Source: Hydrogenophaga pseudoflava NBRC 102511
Lineage (GTDB): Bacteria > Pseudomonadota > Gammaproteobacteria > Burkholderiales > Burkholderiaceae_C
Assembly (NCBI RefSeq): GCF_001592285.1
Contig: NZ_BCWQ01000006.1
Coordinates: 180,863-244,862 of the forward strand
Length of the DNA stretch: 64,000 bases
Direction: 5' to 3'
The notes beneath the pieces are model-generated. The model worked only from the letters and a program-made list of their open reading frames with translations, had not been told where the DNA came from and did not search any database. This document shows positions 39,792 to 49,169 of this stretch, in pieces; the stretch's first letter is position 1; the number at the start of each line of letters is the position of its first letter. The translations under genes were made by a program, and so were the position numbers.

Positions 39792-40526
39792 ATGGACACT
39801 CCTCTCGCAAGCTCGGGCCTGGCCCACGTCTGGTCGCAAGGCGACGCCGTCACCCGCACCGTCGCCCTGGTGCTGCTGGTCATGTCGCTGGCCACATGGA
39901 TCATCATTCTCTGGAAGGTGCTGGACCAGCGCGCCCAGCGCCAGCAGGCCAAGGCCAGCGAAGGCTTCTGGCACAGCGCCGATTTCGCCGAGGGGCTGGA
40001 CAAGCTCGGTGCCGCCGACAACAACCCCTTCCGCGCCCTGGCGGTCGAAGGCCGTGAGGCACAGCGCCACATCCTGCACAAGGACGGCCGCCAGGTCCCG
40101 CAGCTGCACGACAGCCTGGACGTGAGCGACTGGATCGAGCGCTGCCTGCGCCGCACGCTGGACGACCACGTCGCCAAGGCACAGAGTGGCCTGACGGTGC
40201 TGGCCTCCATCGCCTCCACCGCACCCTTCGTGGGCCTGTTCGGCACCGTCTGGGGCATCTACCACGCCCTGCTGGGCATCGGCGCCGCGGGCCAGGTCAG
40301 CATCGACCAGGTGGCCGGTCCGATCGGCGAGGCGCTGATCATGACCGCGCTGGGTCTGCTGGTGGCGATTCCCGCGGTGCTGGGCTACAACGCCCTGGTG
40401 CGCGGCAACAAGGCCATCCTGCACAAGCTCAACCGCTTCGCCCACGACCTGCACGCCTATTTCGTCACCGGCGCCCGCGTCAGCTCCGGCGCAGACGCCA
40501 AGGTGCTGCCGATGAAGAAGGCCTGA
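39792..40526 (+). CDS. exbB: ExbB, TonB-complex proton channel subunit
   Basis: 244 residues, MotA/TolQ/ExbB family. Three membrane segments are visible: about 18-42 (VTRTVALVLLVMSLATWIIIL), and two in the C-terminal half (LTVLASIASTAPFVGLFGTVWGIYHAL and IGEALIMTALGLLVAIPAVLGYN). The family signature GLFGTVWGI is intact. It lies 34 bp after tonB and 13 bp before exbD. Confidence 0.96.
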   Translation: MDTPLASSGLAHVWSQGDAVTRTVALVLLVMSLATWIIILWKVLDQRAQRQQAKASEGFWHSADFAEGLDKLGAADNNPFRALAVEGREAQRHILHKDGRQVPQLHDSLDVSDWIERCLRRTLDDHVAKAQSGLTVLASIASTAPFVGLFGTVWGIYHALLGIGAAGQVSIDQVAGPIGEALIMTALGLLVAIPAVLGYNALVRGNKAILHKLNRFAHDLHAYFVTGARVSSGADAKVLPMKKA

Positions 40527-40539
40527 TCAAGGAGTCCCC

Positions 40540-40953
40540 ATGGCCATCGGAACCCAGGACGACAGCGACGAAATGATGGCGGAGATCAACATGATCCCGT
40601 TCATCGACGTCATGCTGGTGCTGCTCATCATCTTCATCATCACCGTGCCGGTCATCAAGCACGCGGTCAAGGTCGACCTGCCCCGCGCCAGCAATGAAAA
40701 GCTGGTCGACAAGCCGGAGAACGTGCGCCTGTCCGTCGACGCCTCGGGCGCCTACTACTGGAACGAAACGCCCATCGCCGACGCAGAGCTGAACACCCGC
40801 CTGTCGCAGATCGCGGCCATGGAGCCGCAGCCCGAGCTGCACATGCGCGGCGACAAGGACGTGCGCTACGAGCGCGTGGCACTGGCCATGGCCAGCGCCC
40901 AGCGCGCGGGCGTGCGCAAGATCGGTTTCATCACGGAGCCCGCACAGCCATGA
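40540..40953 (+). CDS. exbD: ExbD, TonB-complex subunit
   Basis: 137 residues, ExbD/TolR family. A single N-terminal membrane helix has the motif INMIPFIDVMLVLLIIFIIT, whose Asp (FIDVML) is the conserved protonatable residue. A periplasmic domain follows (RLSVDASGAYYWNETPI, RGDKDVRYERV, IGFITEP). It overlaps hemP by ATGA. Confidence 0.96.
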   Translation: MAIGTQDDSDEMMAEINMIPFIDVMLVLLIIFIITVPVIKHAVKVDLPRASNEKLVDKPENVRLSVDASGAYYWNETPIADAELNTRLSQIAAMEPQPELHMRGDKDVRYERVALAMASAQRAGVRKIGFITEPAQP

Positions 40954-41147
40954 ACCGTCCGACCGCCTCCACTCCCGTGGCGACCAGCCCGGTCACGGCC
41001 CCCGCACCGGCGTCCGCCTCGACCGCTGCGCCCGTGCTCAGCAGCCAGTCGGTGCTGCAGGGCCGGTCGCAGGTGGCCATCGAACACAACGGCGCGGTCT
41101 ACCGCCTGCAGACCACCCGGCAGGGCAAGCTCATCCTCACCAAGTGA
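40950..41147 (+). CDS. hemP: HemP, hemin uptake protein
   Basis: 65 residues. The C-terminal part SQSVLQGRSQVAIEHNGAVYRLQTTRQGKLILTK is the HemP family core. The N-terminal part is Ala/Pro/Ser-rich. In related bacteria HemP is needed for haem utilisation, and at least one homologue acts as a transcriptional activator of the haem uptake genes. It is translationally coupled to exbD, so haem-uptake control is tied to TonB-complex expression. No haem receptor gene is in the window. Confidence 0.9.
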   Translation: MNRPTASTPVATSPVTAPAPASASTAAPVLSSQSVLQGRSQVAIEHNGAVYRLQTTRQGKLILTK

Positions 41148-41221
41148 GCGACCCGACCAGACCGCATTCTTCAATCGTGGGGCGACCCGGGGTATGAGCA
41201 ATTCCCCGAGCGTCGTTTTTC

Positions 41222-41263
41222 GCCAGCCAGGGGGCCGAAGGCCCCGTTAGCCAGGCGTTTTTT
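41222..41263 (+). terminator. Terminator after hemP
   Basis: GGGGCC-GAA-GGCCCC (41231-41245) flanked by partly pairing CGCCAGCC and CCAGGCG arms, then TTTTTT at 41258-41263. It separates hemP from the convergent GlcG-like gene. Confidence 0.7.
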
Positions 41264-41267
41264 CAGA

Positions 41268-41675
41268 TCACAGGCCGATTGCAGCGATGCCTGCCTTGGC
41301 GATCTGCGCGTCCTCGCTGGACTTCACACCGCTGACGCCCACCGCGCCGATGCACTGGCCATCCTTGATCACCGGCACCCCACCTTCGAGCAAGCCCTGA
41401 ATCGTCGGCGCGCTCAGGAACGAGGTGCGGCCCTGGTTGATGACGTCCTCATAGACCTTGCTCTCCTTGCGGCTGAGCGCTGCCGTGTGGGCCTTGGCCG
41501 GCGCGATGTGCGAGGACATCGCCGGCGCGCCGTCCAGGCGCTGCAGCCAGAGCAGATGACCGCCGTCGTCGACGATGGCGATGGTGACGGCCCACTGGTT
41601 TTTCATGGCTTCGGCTTCGGCGGCAGCGGCAATGGCCTTGACATCGGCGAGTTCGAGCACGGCTTTGGTTTTCAT
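41268..41675 (-). CDS. GlcG/HbpS-family (haem-binding-like) protein
   Basis: 135 residues, a single GlcG/HbpS (DUF336) domain. Motifs are AIAAAAEAEAMKNQWAVTIAIVDDGGHLL, AKAHTAALSRKES, GGVPVIKDGQCIGAVGVSG and EDAQIAKAGIAAI. Some members bind haem (HbpS), others sit in glycolate or corrinoid loci; function varies. No signal peptide is visible. The start MKTKAVLELA was chosen because the upstream in-frame sequence overlaps the promoter region of the divergent gene. Its place next to hemP is suggestive only. Confidence 0.85.
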   Translation of the reverse strand: MKTKAVLELADVKAIAAAAEAEAMKNQWAVTIAIVDDGGHLLWLQRLDGAPAMSSHIAPAKAHTAALSRKESKVYEDVINQGRTSFLSAPTIQGLLEGGVPVIKDGQCIGAVGVSGVKSSEDAQIAKAGIAAIGL

Positions 41676-41848
41676 GGAAGCAATCCTGCAGAAAATGGAA
41701 TGAAAGGCGAACGATAACGCGTTCATTGCAGAACTGGCGATCAAAACTGTTCTCACCGCGCGGTGGCCTGGCAGCACATTCCACACGCCGCCGACCACCG
41801 CCCTACAATTCGCCGCAAGCGGCGTTCCGCCAACCACCAGGAGAGACC

Positions 41849-42532
41849 ATGACCGACTTCACCCAATACCAAGGCACTGCCGGCGCCCTCAGCGCCGAAC
41901 GCAACAAGGTGCTGCGCAACACCTACTGGCTGCTGGCCCTGTGCCTGCTTCCGACCGTGCTGGGCGCCTGGATCGGCGTGAGCACCGGCATCACCCGCAA
42001 CCTCGGCGGCATCGTCGGCATGGTGCTGTTCATCGGCGGCATGATGGCCTTCCAGTTCGCGATCTACCGTTTCCGCAACTCCGGCGCGGGCGTGGCCATC
42101 CTGATGGCTTTCACCTTCTTCATGGGCCTGATGCTCTCGCGCCTGCTGGGCGTGGTGCTGGGCATGGGCAACGGCACCACGCTGGTGATGGCCGCCTTTG
42201 CCAGCACGGCCGGCGTCTTCTTCACCATGGCCACGCTGGCCACCGTGATCAAGCGCGACCTCAGCGGCATGGGCCGCTGGCTGTTCGCCGGCATGATCGC
42301 CATCCTGATCGCGGCCGTGGTCAACATCTTCATCGGCAGCTCGGCCATGATGCTGGCCCTGACCGCCCTGAGCACGCTGGTCTTCAGCCTGTACATGCTC
42401 TACGACGTGAAGAACATCGTCGACGGCGGCGAGACCAACTACATCGTGGCCGCCACCCAGCTGTTTATCGACATCTTCGCGGTGTTCCAGAACCTGCTGG
42501 CGCTGTTCGGCATCATGGGTGGCGACGACTGA
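41849..42532 (+). CDS. Bax inhibitor-1/YccA family membrane protein
   Basis: 227 residues, seven predicted membrane helices, BI-1/TMBIM family. Typical are LRNTYWLLALCLLPTVLGAWIG near the start and the C-terminal YDVKNIVDGGETNYIVAATQLFIDIFAVFQNLLALFG. Related proteins in E. coli (YccA) modulate FtsH, and structural homologues act as pH-dependent calcium leaks. A GGAGAG Shine-Dalgarno precedes the ATG. Single-gene unit with its own terminator. Confidence 0.93.
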   Translation: MTDFTQYQGTAGALSAERNKVLRNTYWLLALCLLPTVLGAWIGVSTGITRNLGGIVGMVLFIGGMMAFQFAIYRFRNSGAGVAILMAFTFFMGLMLSRLLGVVLGMGNGTTLVMAAFASTAGVFFTMATLATVIKRDLSGMGRWLFAGMIAILIAAVVNIFIGSSAMMLALTALSTLVFSLYMLYDVKNIVDGGETNYIVAATQLFIDIFAVFQNLLALFGIMGGDD

Positions 42533-42556
42533 TCCGTCGGACTGCACATTCGACTC

Positions 42557-42582
42557 AAGGGGACCTCCGGGTCCCCTTTTTT
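42557..42582 (+). terminator. Terminator after the Bax-inhibitor gene
   Basis: AAGGGGACC (42557-42565), short loop, GGTCCCCTT (42570-42578), then TTTTTC. Confidence 0.85.
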
Positions 42583-42649
42583 CATGCCTGCGCGCGCTCA
42601 AGTTCCCGTCCGCCCGGCCGAAAACGAAGACAAACCCCGTTCAAGCACC

Positions 42650-43072
42650 ATGCGACACCTTGCCCTGCCCCTCTGCCTCTGCACCGCCCTGCTGGCCGGC
42701 TGCGACGCACTGGGCATCGAAAGCGCCACCCAGGTGGCCGAGCGCAAGCAGGCCGAGGCCCACGCCATCGGCAGCGCCTGCCGACACGCGATCCGCAGCA
42801 TCGAGGACTGCTTCAAGACCAACCCCAAGGCCGGCAAGGCCGCCGTGTTTGCGGGCTGGAAGGAAATGGACCAGTACATGCGCGACAACCAGATCGTCGG
42901 CATGCCGTCTGCCATCGAGTCGCCCACTGGCGAAGAGGTCGTCGAACACGAAGACACCGCGGCCCCGGACGAACACGCTTCGGGTGATGCGAAGCCATCC
43001 GCCGGGAAGAAGGCGGCCGACAAGACCCCGGCCACCAGGTCGTCCGGCGACGCCAAAACCCAAAGATCCTGA
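42650..43072 (+). CDS. Small putative lipoprotein
   Basis: 140 residues. A lipoprotein signal peptide MRHLALPLCLCTALLAGC has a lipobox with the modified cysteine at residue 18. The middle has a two-cysteine segment (GSACRHAIRSIEDCF) and FAGWKEMDQYMRDNQI. The C-terminal third is low-complexity and charged (Ala, Asp, Glu, Lys, Ser). The ATG at the signal peptide was preferred over an upstream in-frame ATG. No family is recognised. Confidence 0.75.
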   Translation: MRHLALPLCLCTALLAGCDALGIESATQVAERKQAEAHAIGSACRHAIRSIEDCFKTNPKAGKAAVFAGWKEMDQYMRDNQIVGMPSAIESPTGEEVVEHEDTAAPDEHASGDAKPSAGKKAADKTPATRSSGDAKTQRS

Positions 43073-43104
43073 CGCCCTGGGCCCACACCGAGACCGGCTG
43101 AGCC

Positions 43105-44529
43105 TCAGGGCAGCTCGAACACCGCCATGCTTTCGACGTGTGCTGTGTGCGGGAACATGTTGACCACCCCCGCCGCCGTGCAGCGGTAGCCCGCCTGGTG
43201 CACCAGCAGGCCGGCGTCGCGCGCCAGCGTGGCCGGGTTGCAGCTCACGTAGACGATGCGCCGGGGCGGTGTCCAGCCAGCGCGCAGCTCCGGCTGCTGG
43301 TGCAGGTCGGCCAGCGCCTTGGTCAGCGCAAACGCGCCCTCCCGCGGCGGGTCGACCAGCCACTTGTCCGCCACCCCATCGGCCACCAGCATCTCGGGCG
43401 TCATCTCGAACAGGTTGCGCGCCACGAAGGTCGTGGGCGCCAGCGGTGACGGACGCCCCTGCTGGTTGAACGCGAGGTTCTCGCGCGAGCGCGCCACCAG
43501 TGCCTCGCTGCCCTCGATGCCCAGCACCTCGCCGGCGCCCGTGGCAATCGGCAGGGTGAAGTTGCCCAGACCGCAGAACCAGTCGATCACGCGTTCGCTG
43601 TTCTGCGCATCCAGCAGGCGCAGCGCACGCGCCACCAGCACACGGTTGATGTGCGGATTGACCTGCGTGAAGTCGGTCGGTTTGAACGGCATGGTGATGC
43701 CGAACTCGGGCAGGCGGTAGCTCAGCTGCGGTCCGCCCTCGTCCAGCAGCCGGACCGTGTCGGGGCCCTTGGGCTGCGACCACCATTGCACGCCGTTCTG
43801 CTGACCAAAGGCGCGCAGCCGGGCCAGATCGTCGTCGCTCAGGGGCTCCAGATGCCGGAGCACCAGGGCGGTCACGTCATCGCCGCAGGCCAGCTCGATC
43901 TGCGGGCAGGTCTCGCGCGCGTCCATGCCGTAGATCAGCTCGCGCAAGGGCATGAGCAGGTTGCTCACGTGGGGAGGCAGCACACGGCAGACCTGCATGT
44001 CGGCCACGTAGCGGCTCTTGCGCTCGTGGAAACCGATCAGCACCACCCCCTTCTTGTGCACGAAGCGCACCGACAGGCGCGCGCGGTAGCGGTAGCCCCA
44101 GGCCGGCCCTTCGATCGGGCGCAGCAACGTCTCGGCCTTGACCTTGGCCAGATGCCAGAGGTTGTCCTCCAGCACGCGCTGCTTGATGGCCACCTGCGAG
44201 CTGGCATGCAGGTGCTGCATCTTGCAGCCACCGCACGCACCTTCGTGCAGACCGAAATGCGGACAGCCGGGCGTGACGCGCTGGGGCGACTCGCGGTGGA
44301 TCTCGGTCAGCGTCGCCGCTTCCCAGTTGTTCTTCTTGCGATGGACCTTGGCGCTGACGATCTCGAACGGCAACGCGCCGTCGATGAACACGACCTTGCC
44401 GTCGGGCCGGTGGGCGATGCCCTGCGCCTCGATGTCGAGCGACTCGACAAACAGCTGGCCTTCGGACAGACCGGCGGAGGGCGACATGGGGGTGTGGGGA
44501 TCTTGTTGTGTGGGGCTGTCTTGGCTCAT
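43105..44529 (-). CDS. rlmD: RlmD, 23S rRNA m5U1939 methyltransferase
   Basis: 474 residues. A TRAM-like N-terminal domain ([22 protein letters not shown]) is followed by the 4Fe-4S cysteines C89, C99 and C102 ([14 protein letters not shown]) and a fourth near 182 (MQVCRVL). The SAM domain has [13 protein letters not shown], and the nucleophile loop is [12 protein letters not shown]. It methylates U1939 of 23S rRNA. The start is the first ATG, 12 bp upstream of an in-frame second choice region (MSPSAG). It lies 12 bp downstream of the exonuclease gene. Confidence 0.94.
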   Translation of the reverse strand: MSQDSPTQQDPHTPMSPSAGLSEGQLFVESLDIEAQGIAHRPDGKVVFIDGALPFEIVSAKVHRKKNNWEAATLTEIHRESPQRVTPGCPHFGLHEGACGGCKMQHLHASSQVAIKQRVLEDNLWHLAKVKAETLLRPIEGPAWGYRYRARLSVRFVHKKGVVLIGFHERKSRYVADMQVCRVLPPHVSNLLMPLRELIYGMDARETCPQIELACGDDVTALVLRHLEPLSDDDLARLRAFGQQNGVQWWSQPKGPDTVRLLDEGGPQLSYRLPEFGITMPFKPTDFTQVNPHINRVLVARALRLLDAQNSERVIDWFCGLGNFTLPIATGAGEVLGIEGSEALVARSRENLAFNQQGRPSPLAPTTFVARNLFEMTPEMLVADGVADKWLVDPPREGAFALTKALADLHQQPELRAGWTPPRRIVYVSCNPATLARDAGLLVHQAGYRCTAAGVVNMFPHTAHVESMAVFELP

Positions 44530-44541
44530 GCCCCGATTGTC

Positions 44542-45327
44542 TCAGGCCCAGGCGGCGAGGTATTCCTGCCAGTGGCTCTCAGCGGGCGCCATCCGCCCCA
44601 GCGTCTCTTTCACGAACGCGATTTCCTGCTCGTACTCGGCCTCCGTGAGGCCGCCACGCATCTTCTGGAAACGGCAGTACACCAGATAGGTGTTCATTAC
44701 GTCCGTTTCGCAGTAGCGGCGGATGTCCTCCAGCCGGCCTTCCAGGTACTGCGGATAGACCTGCGAGCCGTCCATGCCCAGCTTGCCGGGAAAGCCGCAC
44801 AGCTTGGCCAGCGCGTCCAGAGGCGCGTTGTTCTTGGGGCTGTACATCGCCAGCAGGTCCATCAGGTCCAGATGGCGCATGTGGTATCGGCTGATGTAGT
44901 TGTTCCACTTGTACTCGCGGTCGTCCTCGCCCATATCCCAGTACTTGCTGGCCTCGACGCCGTGGCGCAGTCCGCGGTAGTGCAGCACGGGCAGGTCGAA
45001 GCCGCCGCCGTTCCAGCTCACCAGCTGCGGCTGGTGCTTTTCGATACTGTTGAAGAAGGTCTGGATGACCCGGCCTTCACCCTGGCCGTCGCGGTCGACG
45101 AAGGAGTGCACGCGCAGGCCTTCGGCGTTGCGGAACACCACGCTGATGACCAGCACGCGCTGCAGGTGCAGCGGTGCGAAATCGCTCTGGCCCTTGTCCT
45201 TGCGCTCGTTCAGCCAGGCCTCGTAGACTTGGGCATCGGTGGCATCGGCGGGCGCACCCCGCAACGCGCGCAACCCGTCGACATCCGGAATCGACTCGAT
45301 GTCAAAAACGAGAACCGGCCAGGCCAT
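44542..45327 (-). CDS. Predicted 3'-5' exonuclease, PolB-like family
   Basis: 261 residues, DEDDy-type exonuclease domain of the PF10108 family. Motif I is FDIESIPD, motif II SWNGGGFDLPVL and motif III RYCETDVMNTYLVY, with all acidic residues in place. Homologues are stand-alone proofreading-like exonucleases with unproven roles. It is 12 bp from both rlmD downstream and nlpD upstream, so it is part of the surE-pcm-nlpD-exonuclease-rlmD string on the minus strand. Confidence 0.9.
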   Translation of the reverse strand: MAWPVLVFDIESIPDVDGLRALRGAPADATDAQVYEAWLNERKDKGQSDFAPLHLQRVLVISVVFRNAEGLRVHSFVDRDGQGEGRVIQTFFNSIEKHQPQLVSWNGGGFDLPVLHYRGLRHGVEASKYWDMGEDDREYKWNNYISRYHMRHLDLMDLLAMYSPKNNAPLDALAKLCGFPGKLGMDGSQVYPQYLEGRLEDIRRYCETDVMNTYLVYCRFQKMRGGLTEAEYEQEIAFVKETLGRMAPAESHWQEYLAAWA

Positions 45328-45339
45328 GCACCGGCCAGC

Positions 45340-46239
45340 TCAGCGCTTGGGCAGGTAGGCCACCGGATCGACAGGCTTGCCGTTGCGGCGCACCTCGAAG
45401 TGCAGCTTGACGCGGTCGGCGTCGCTGCTGCCCATCTCGGCGATGCGCTGTCCCTGCTTCACGGTCTGGTCCTCGCGCACCAGCAGGGCCTGGTTGTGGG
45501 CGTAGGCCGTGAGAAAGGTGTTGTTGTGCTTGAGGATGATCAGGTTGCCATAGCCGCGCAAACCGGCGCCGGCATACACCACGCGCCCGTCGGCGGCGGC
45601 GAGCACCGGATCGCCCAGACGACCGCTGATGGACACGCCCTTGTTCTTGCCCTCATCGAAAGAAGCGACCACTGCGCCCTGGGCAGGCCACACAAATGCA
45701 ACGTCGTCGGCACCGGCAGAAACGGGCTCGGTGGCCGGCGCGGGTGTGGCAGCAGTCGGCGCCGTGGGTGTTGCACCCGGCGTGCCCGATGCAGGGGGCG
45801 TGTTCAGGGGCCGTGCCACCACGCCCGGCGTGGCCACCGGCGCAGCGGTCACACCCGTCGCTGTGGGGGCGGTGCCCGATACGGGCGGGGCCACCCGCAG
45901 CACCTGACCGACTTCGATCAGGTTGGGGTTGGTCAGGTTGTTCCATGCCTGCACGTCGCGCGGTGCCTGGCCGGCCTCCAGTGCAATCCGGTACAGGGTG
46001 TCGCCGGGGCGCACGGTGTAATAACCCGGTTTGCCCGCGTTCTCCGCACCGGGCAAGGGCTTGCCTTCGGACGGCCGCGCCGCGCCGGAACGGTCCTCGA
46101 CCGGTGCGGGCTGGCTCAGTCGCCGCGTGGAGCATCCGGCCGTCAGCACCAGTCCCCCCATCAGGGTCCACAGGGCCACACCGCGCCACGAGATGCGCTG
46201 CGTGCGCACTGGCTGTCTATCGAAATCCCGCTTGTTCAT
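45340..46239 (-). CDS. nlpD: NlpD-type LysM/LytM lipoprotein (degenerate peptidase)
   Basis: 299 residues. The signal anchor ends in a lipobox LTAGC near residue 36. A LysM domain covers about 72-115 (YYTVRPGDTLYRIA, NLIEVGQVLRV). An Ala/Pro/Thr linker leads to a C-terminal M23/LytM domain (about 180-299). The M23 metal motifs are degraded: NKGVSI stands where HxxxD is expected and LHFE where HxH is expected. Like E. coli NlpD it probably activates an amidase (AmiC) at division rather than cutting peptidoglycan itself. Gene order surE-pcm-nlpD is conserved in beta- and gammaproteobacteria. Confidence 0.92.
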   Translation of the reverse strand: MNKRDFDRQPVRTQRISWRGVALWTLMGGLVLTAGCSTRRLSQPAPVEDRSGAARPSEGKPLPGAENAGKPGYYTVRPGDTLYRIALEAGQAPRDVQAWNNLTNPNLIEVGQVLRVAPPVSGTAPTATGVTAAPVATPGVVARPLNTPPASGTPGATPTAPTAATPAPATEPVSAGADDVAFVWPAQGAVVASFDEGKNKGVSISGRLGDPVLAAADGRVVYAGAGLRGYGNLIILKHNNTFLTAYAHNQALLVREDQTVKQGQRIAEMGSSDADRVKLHFEVRRNGKPVDPVAYLPKR

Positions 46240-46326
46240 TCCTGTTTCCTGCCTGATGTCAGGCCCGTTTCCACCCGGGCACTGCCTCTACGAAACACTC
46301 GCCAGCCACGTGTCGGCCGAAAGGTT

Positions 46327-47163
46327 TCACGAAACGCCTGATTTTAGGGGCACGAAGAGCACCGGTTCCAATACAGAACGTGTGAATCCGTGAGCATGGC
46401 GCTCAATGACGATCAGGTGCTGCTGGCCCGAGTCGGTCACCGCCGGTGCCACCAGGCGCCCCCCCACCGCGAGCTGTTCGATCCAGGCCTGCGGCACATC
46501 GTTCCCACCTGCGGCGGCCACGATACCGGCGTATGGCGCGCCTTGCGCATAGCCCGCCATGCCATCGCCAAACAGGAGGTGGACATTGGCCAGCCGGAAG
46601 GCCCGCAGGTTGTCGCGCGCCTTCTCGTGCAGCGCCCGCAGCCGCTCGATGCTGTAGACCTCCTGCACCAGATGGCTCAGCACCGCAGCCTGGTAGCCAC
46701 ACCCGGTTCCGATGTCCAGCACCCGGCCAATGCGGCCCTCCCTGCCCTGGCACAGCAACTCCAGCATGCGCGCCACCACACTGGGCTTGGAGATGGTCTG
46801 CCCCAGGCCGATCGGCAGGCTGGTGTCTTCATATGCCTGGTTGGCCAGCGCGGTGTCCACGAAGCGGTGCCGCTCCACGACCTGCATGGCCCCCAGCACG
46901 CCTGGGTGGGAAATGCCCTGGGCCTGCAGCTTGCGCACCATGGCCTGACGAACTGCCAACGAATCCATGCCGACACCGCGGGGGGCCGTGGTCGCCGCCA
47001 TGGGCGCCGGGCTGCGGCCCTGCACCGCCGACGGGACGCCCGGCCTGTTGACCGATACCACCGGCCCTGTGTCCAGGCGAGCGGGAAATGCCGGCCGGGG
47101 CCTTCCGGAGGCGGGGACAGTGGAAGCGCTCGTGGCCGGCGAAGTTGGAACTGTCCGTTTCAT
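46327..47163 (-). CDS. pcm: Protein-L-isoaspartate O-methyltransferase
   Basis: 278 residues, longer than the ~210 of E. coli Pcm because of an ~75-residue Pro/Ala-rich N-terminal extension. The catalytic part starts at [19 protein letters not shown]. It has [40 protein letters not shown], the SAM motif [15 protein letters not shown] and a C-terminal substrate region. It repairs isoaspartyl damage in aged proteins. The start MKRTVPTS overlaps the surE stop by ATGA; a later ATG near residue 78 would give the standard-size protein. Confidence 0.92.
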   Translation of the reverse strand: MKRTVPTSPATSASTVPASGRPRPAFPARLDTGPVVSVNRPGVPSAVQGRSPAPMAATTAPRGVGMDSLAVRQAMVRKLQAQGISHPGVLGAMQVVERHRFVDTALANQAYEDTSLPIGLGQTISKPSVVARMLELLCQGREGRIGRVLDIGTGCGYQAAVLSHLVQEVYSIERLRALHEKARDNLRAFRLANVHLLFGDGMAGYAQGAPYAGIVAAAGGNDVPQAWIEQLAVGGRLVAPAVTDSGQQHLIVIERHAHGFTRSVLEPVLFVPLKSGVS

Positions 47164-47945
47164 GGCGTCCCAGCGCCCAAGGCGGCCGCCGTCGGAACCC
47201 AATAAGAGAGGCGCTCGTGGTCGGTCAGGTCCACCTGCAGCGGCGTGATGCTGGCGAAGCCCTGCGCCGTGGCGTGAAAGTCGGTGCCTTCGGCATCGTC
47301 CTTGGCCGGACCGGCGCTGCCGATCCAATACATGGTTTCACCGCGGGGGTTGGTCTGCGTGATCACCTGCTCGGCCGCGTGGCGGCGCCCGAGGCGGGCG
47401 ACCTTGAAGCCCCGGATCTGCTCGGCCGGGCGGCAAGGAATGTTGACATTCAGCAGCCACGGAGCCTGTCGCCGACCCGCGTCGCCACCGGACGGCAGCG
47501 TCGGCAGCAGGTGTCTGACCAGCTCGGCGGCCTTCTGTCCAGCCACGTCCAGATGTGCCCAGCCGCGCTCCGTCTGGGAGAACGCGATGGCAGGGATGCC
47601 GAACAGGTAGCCCTCCATGGCCGCTCCGACGGTGCCAGAGTAAATGGTGTCGTCCCCCATGTTGGCGCCGTTGTTGATGCCGGACACCACCAGATCGGGC
47701 CGGTAGCCCAGCAGCCCGGTCAGCGCGATGTGCACACAGTCGGCAGGGGTGCCGTTCACATAGCGGAAACCGTTGGACGCGCGGTGCACGTACAGCGGCG
47801 AGTGCAGGGTCAGCGCGTTGGACTTGGCACTGTTGTTGTGCTCCGGCGCCACCACCTCCACGTCGGCCAGGCCCTTGAGCGCCTCGTACAGGGCCACGAT
47901 GCCGGGCGCCTGGTAACCATCGTCGTTGGAGATGAGAATTTTCAT
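47160..47945 (-). CDS. surE: SurE, 5'/3'-nucleotidase
   Basis: 261 residues, stationary-phase survival phosphatase that hydrolyses nucleoside monophosphates and short polyphosphate. The metal-site motif [13 protein letters not shown] (D8, D9) opens the protein; [17 protein letters not shown] and [26 protein letters not shown] follow. The ATG at [11 protein letters not shown] is the family start; a long upstream in-frame extension is antisense to the next gene. It is the first gene of the surE-pcm-nlpD string. Confidence 0.96.
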   Translation of the reverse strand: MKILISNDDGYQAPGIVALYEALKGLADVEVVAPEHNNSAKSNALTLHSPLYVHRASNGFRYVNGTPADCVHIALTGLLGYRPDLVVSGINNGANMGDDTIYSGTVGAAMEGYLFGIPAIAFSQTERGWAHLDVAGQKAAELVRHLLPTLPSGGDAGRRQAPWLLNVNIPCRPAEQIRGFKVARLGRRHAAEQVITQTNPRGETMYWIGSAGPAKDDAEGTDFHATAQGFASITPLQVDLTDHERLSYWVPTAAALGAGTP

Positions 47946-48065
47946 TGGCAGGATTTTAGGCGGCCCGCCCCGGGTCACGCCCGGGACATGGGGCCGCACA
48001 GGTGACGCCCATCGTGCGTGGCCCTGCCTATCATGCATCGACCCTGACAACTCCGGAGACGACCG

Positions 48066-49052
48066 ATGCAAGCCTGGCTTTGCGAAAACCCCGTGGGCGT
48101 GGACGCCCTGAGCTGGAAAGAACTGCCCACCCCCGAACCCGGAGCGGGCGAGGTGCTGATCGAGATCCAGGCAGCGAGCCTGAACTTTCCCGATCTGCTG
48201 ATCGTCCAGAACAAGTACCAGATGAAGCCACCGCTGCCCTTCGTGCCTGGCTCGGAGTACGCCGGAGTGGTTCGCGCGGTGGGTGAAGGCGTGACGCATC
48301 TGCAGGTGGGCCAGAGCGTTGCCTGCCTGAGCGGCACCGGCGGTTTCGGCACCCACACGCTCGCGCCCGCGGCGCTGTGCATGCCGCTGCCACCGGGCTT
48401 CCCGCCGGTGGATGCCGCCGCCTTCATCATGATCTACGCCACCTCGCAGCACGCGCTGGTGGACCGCGCCCAGCTCAAGGCCGGAGAAACGGTGCTGGTG
48501 CTGGGTGCCGCCGGAGGCGTCGGCACGGCCGCAATCCAGCTCGCCAAAGCCGCCGGGGCACGGGTAATCGCCGCCGCGTCGAGCGACGACAAGTGCGCCC
48601 TGTGCAGGCAGCTGGGGGCCGACGAAACCATCAACTACAGCGTGCACACACCGCAGACCACGCTGCGCGACGAAATCAAGCGGCTGACCGGAGGCAAAGG
48701 GCCCGACGTGATCTACGACCCCGTCGGCGGCGACTTCGCCGAGCCGGCCTTCCGCTCCATCGCTTGGCGCGGCCGCTATCTGGTGGTGGGCTTTGCCAGC
48801 GGCCCGATCCCGAGCCTGCCGCTGAACCTGTCGCTGCTCAAGGGCGCGAGCATTGTGGGCGTGTTCTGGGGCGACTTTGCCAAGCGCGAACCCAAGGCCA
48901 ACGCCCAGATGATGCAGACGCTGGCCACGATGTACATGAAGGGCCAGATCAAGCCGGTGATCGACCAGACGCTGCCGATGAAGGACCTGCCCAAGGCCTA
49001 CGCCATCATGGGTTCGCGTTCGGTCAAAGGAAAGCTGGTGCTGGTGAACTGA
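48066..49052 (+). CDS. NADPH:quinone oxidoreductase-type MDR protein
   Basis: 328 residues, medium-chain dehydrogenase/reductase without the zinc cysteines, i.e. the quinone oxidoreductase/enoyl reductase branch. The N-terminal GroES-like domain has [20 protein letters not shown]. The Rossmann motif is [27 protein letters not shown] near 147-170, and the C terminus has [20 protein letters not shown] and KGKLVL. The likely reaction is NADPH-dependent reduction of quinones or enones. It is divergent from surE and the last chromosomal gene before the integrated element. Confidence 0.9.
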   Translation: MQAWLCENPVGVDALSWKELPTPEPGAGEVLIEIQAASLNFPDLLIVQNKYQMKPPLPFVPGSEYAGVVRAVGEGVTHLQVGQSVACLSGTGGFGTHTLAPAALCMPLPPGFPPVDAAAFIMIYATSQHALVDRAQLKAGETVLVLGAAGGVGTAAIQLAKAAGARVIAAASSDDKCALCRQLGADETINYSVHTPQTTLRDEIKRLTGGKGPDVIYDPVGGDFAEPAFRSIAWRGRYLVVGFASGPIPSLPLNLSLLKGASIVGVFWGDFAKREPKANAQMMQTLATMYMKGQIKPVIDQTLPMKDLPKAYAIMGSRSVKGKLVLVN

Positions 49053-49081
49053 CCCAGCGGGTCCACCAGGAGCCTGAAACG

Positions 49082-49109
49082 ACAAAGCCCGGCAAACACC
49101 GGGCTTTGT
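49082..49109 (+). terminator. Terminator before the tRNA-His fragment
   Basis: ACAAAGCCCGG (49082-49092) pairs with CCGGGCTTTGT around CAAACA, followed by T-rich sequence. It ends the quinone reductase gene and, on the minus strand, would also lie behind the tRNA. Confidence 0.8.
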
Positions 49110-49120
49110 TCATATATTTT

Positions 49121-49169
49121 TGGGGTGGCTGATGGGACTCGAACCCACGACAACAGGAATCACAATCCT
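49121..49169 (-). other. attL: 3' part of tRNA-His(GTG), 5' half missing
   Basis: On the minus strand the sequence gives an anticodon arm with loop TTGTGAT (anticodon GTG), the T arm with GGTTCGAGTCC, the acceptor half CAGCCAC, discriminator C and encoded CCA. Beyond 49169 the match to tRNA-His stops and no D arm or 5' acceptor strand follows. This is the pattern left when a tRNA-targeting integrase inserts and carries a replacement 3' end, so the segment should recur as a direct repeat inside an intact tRNA-His at the far end. Confidence 0.85.
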
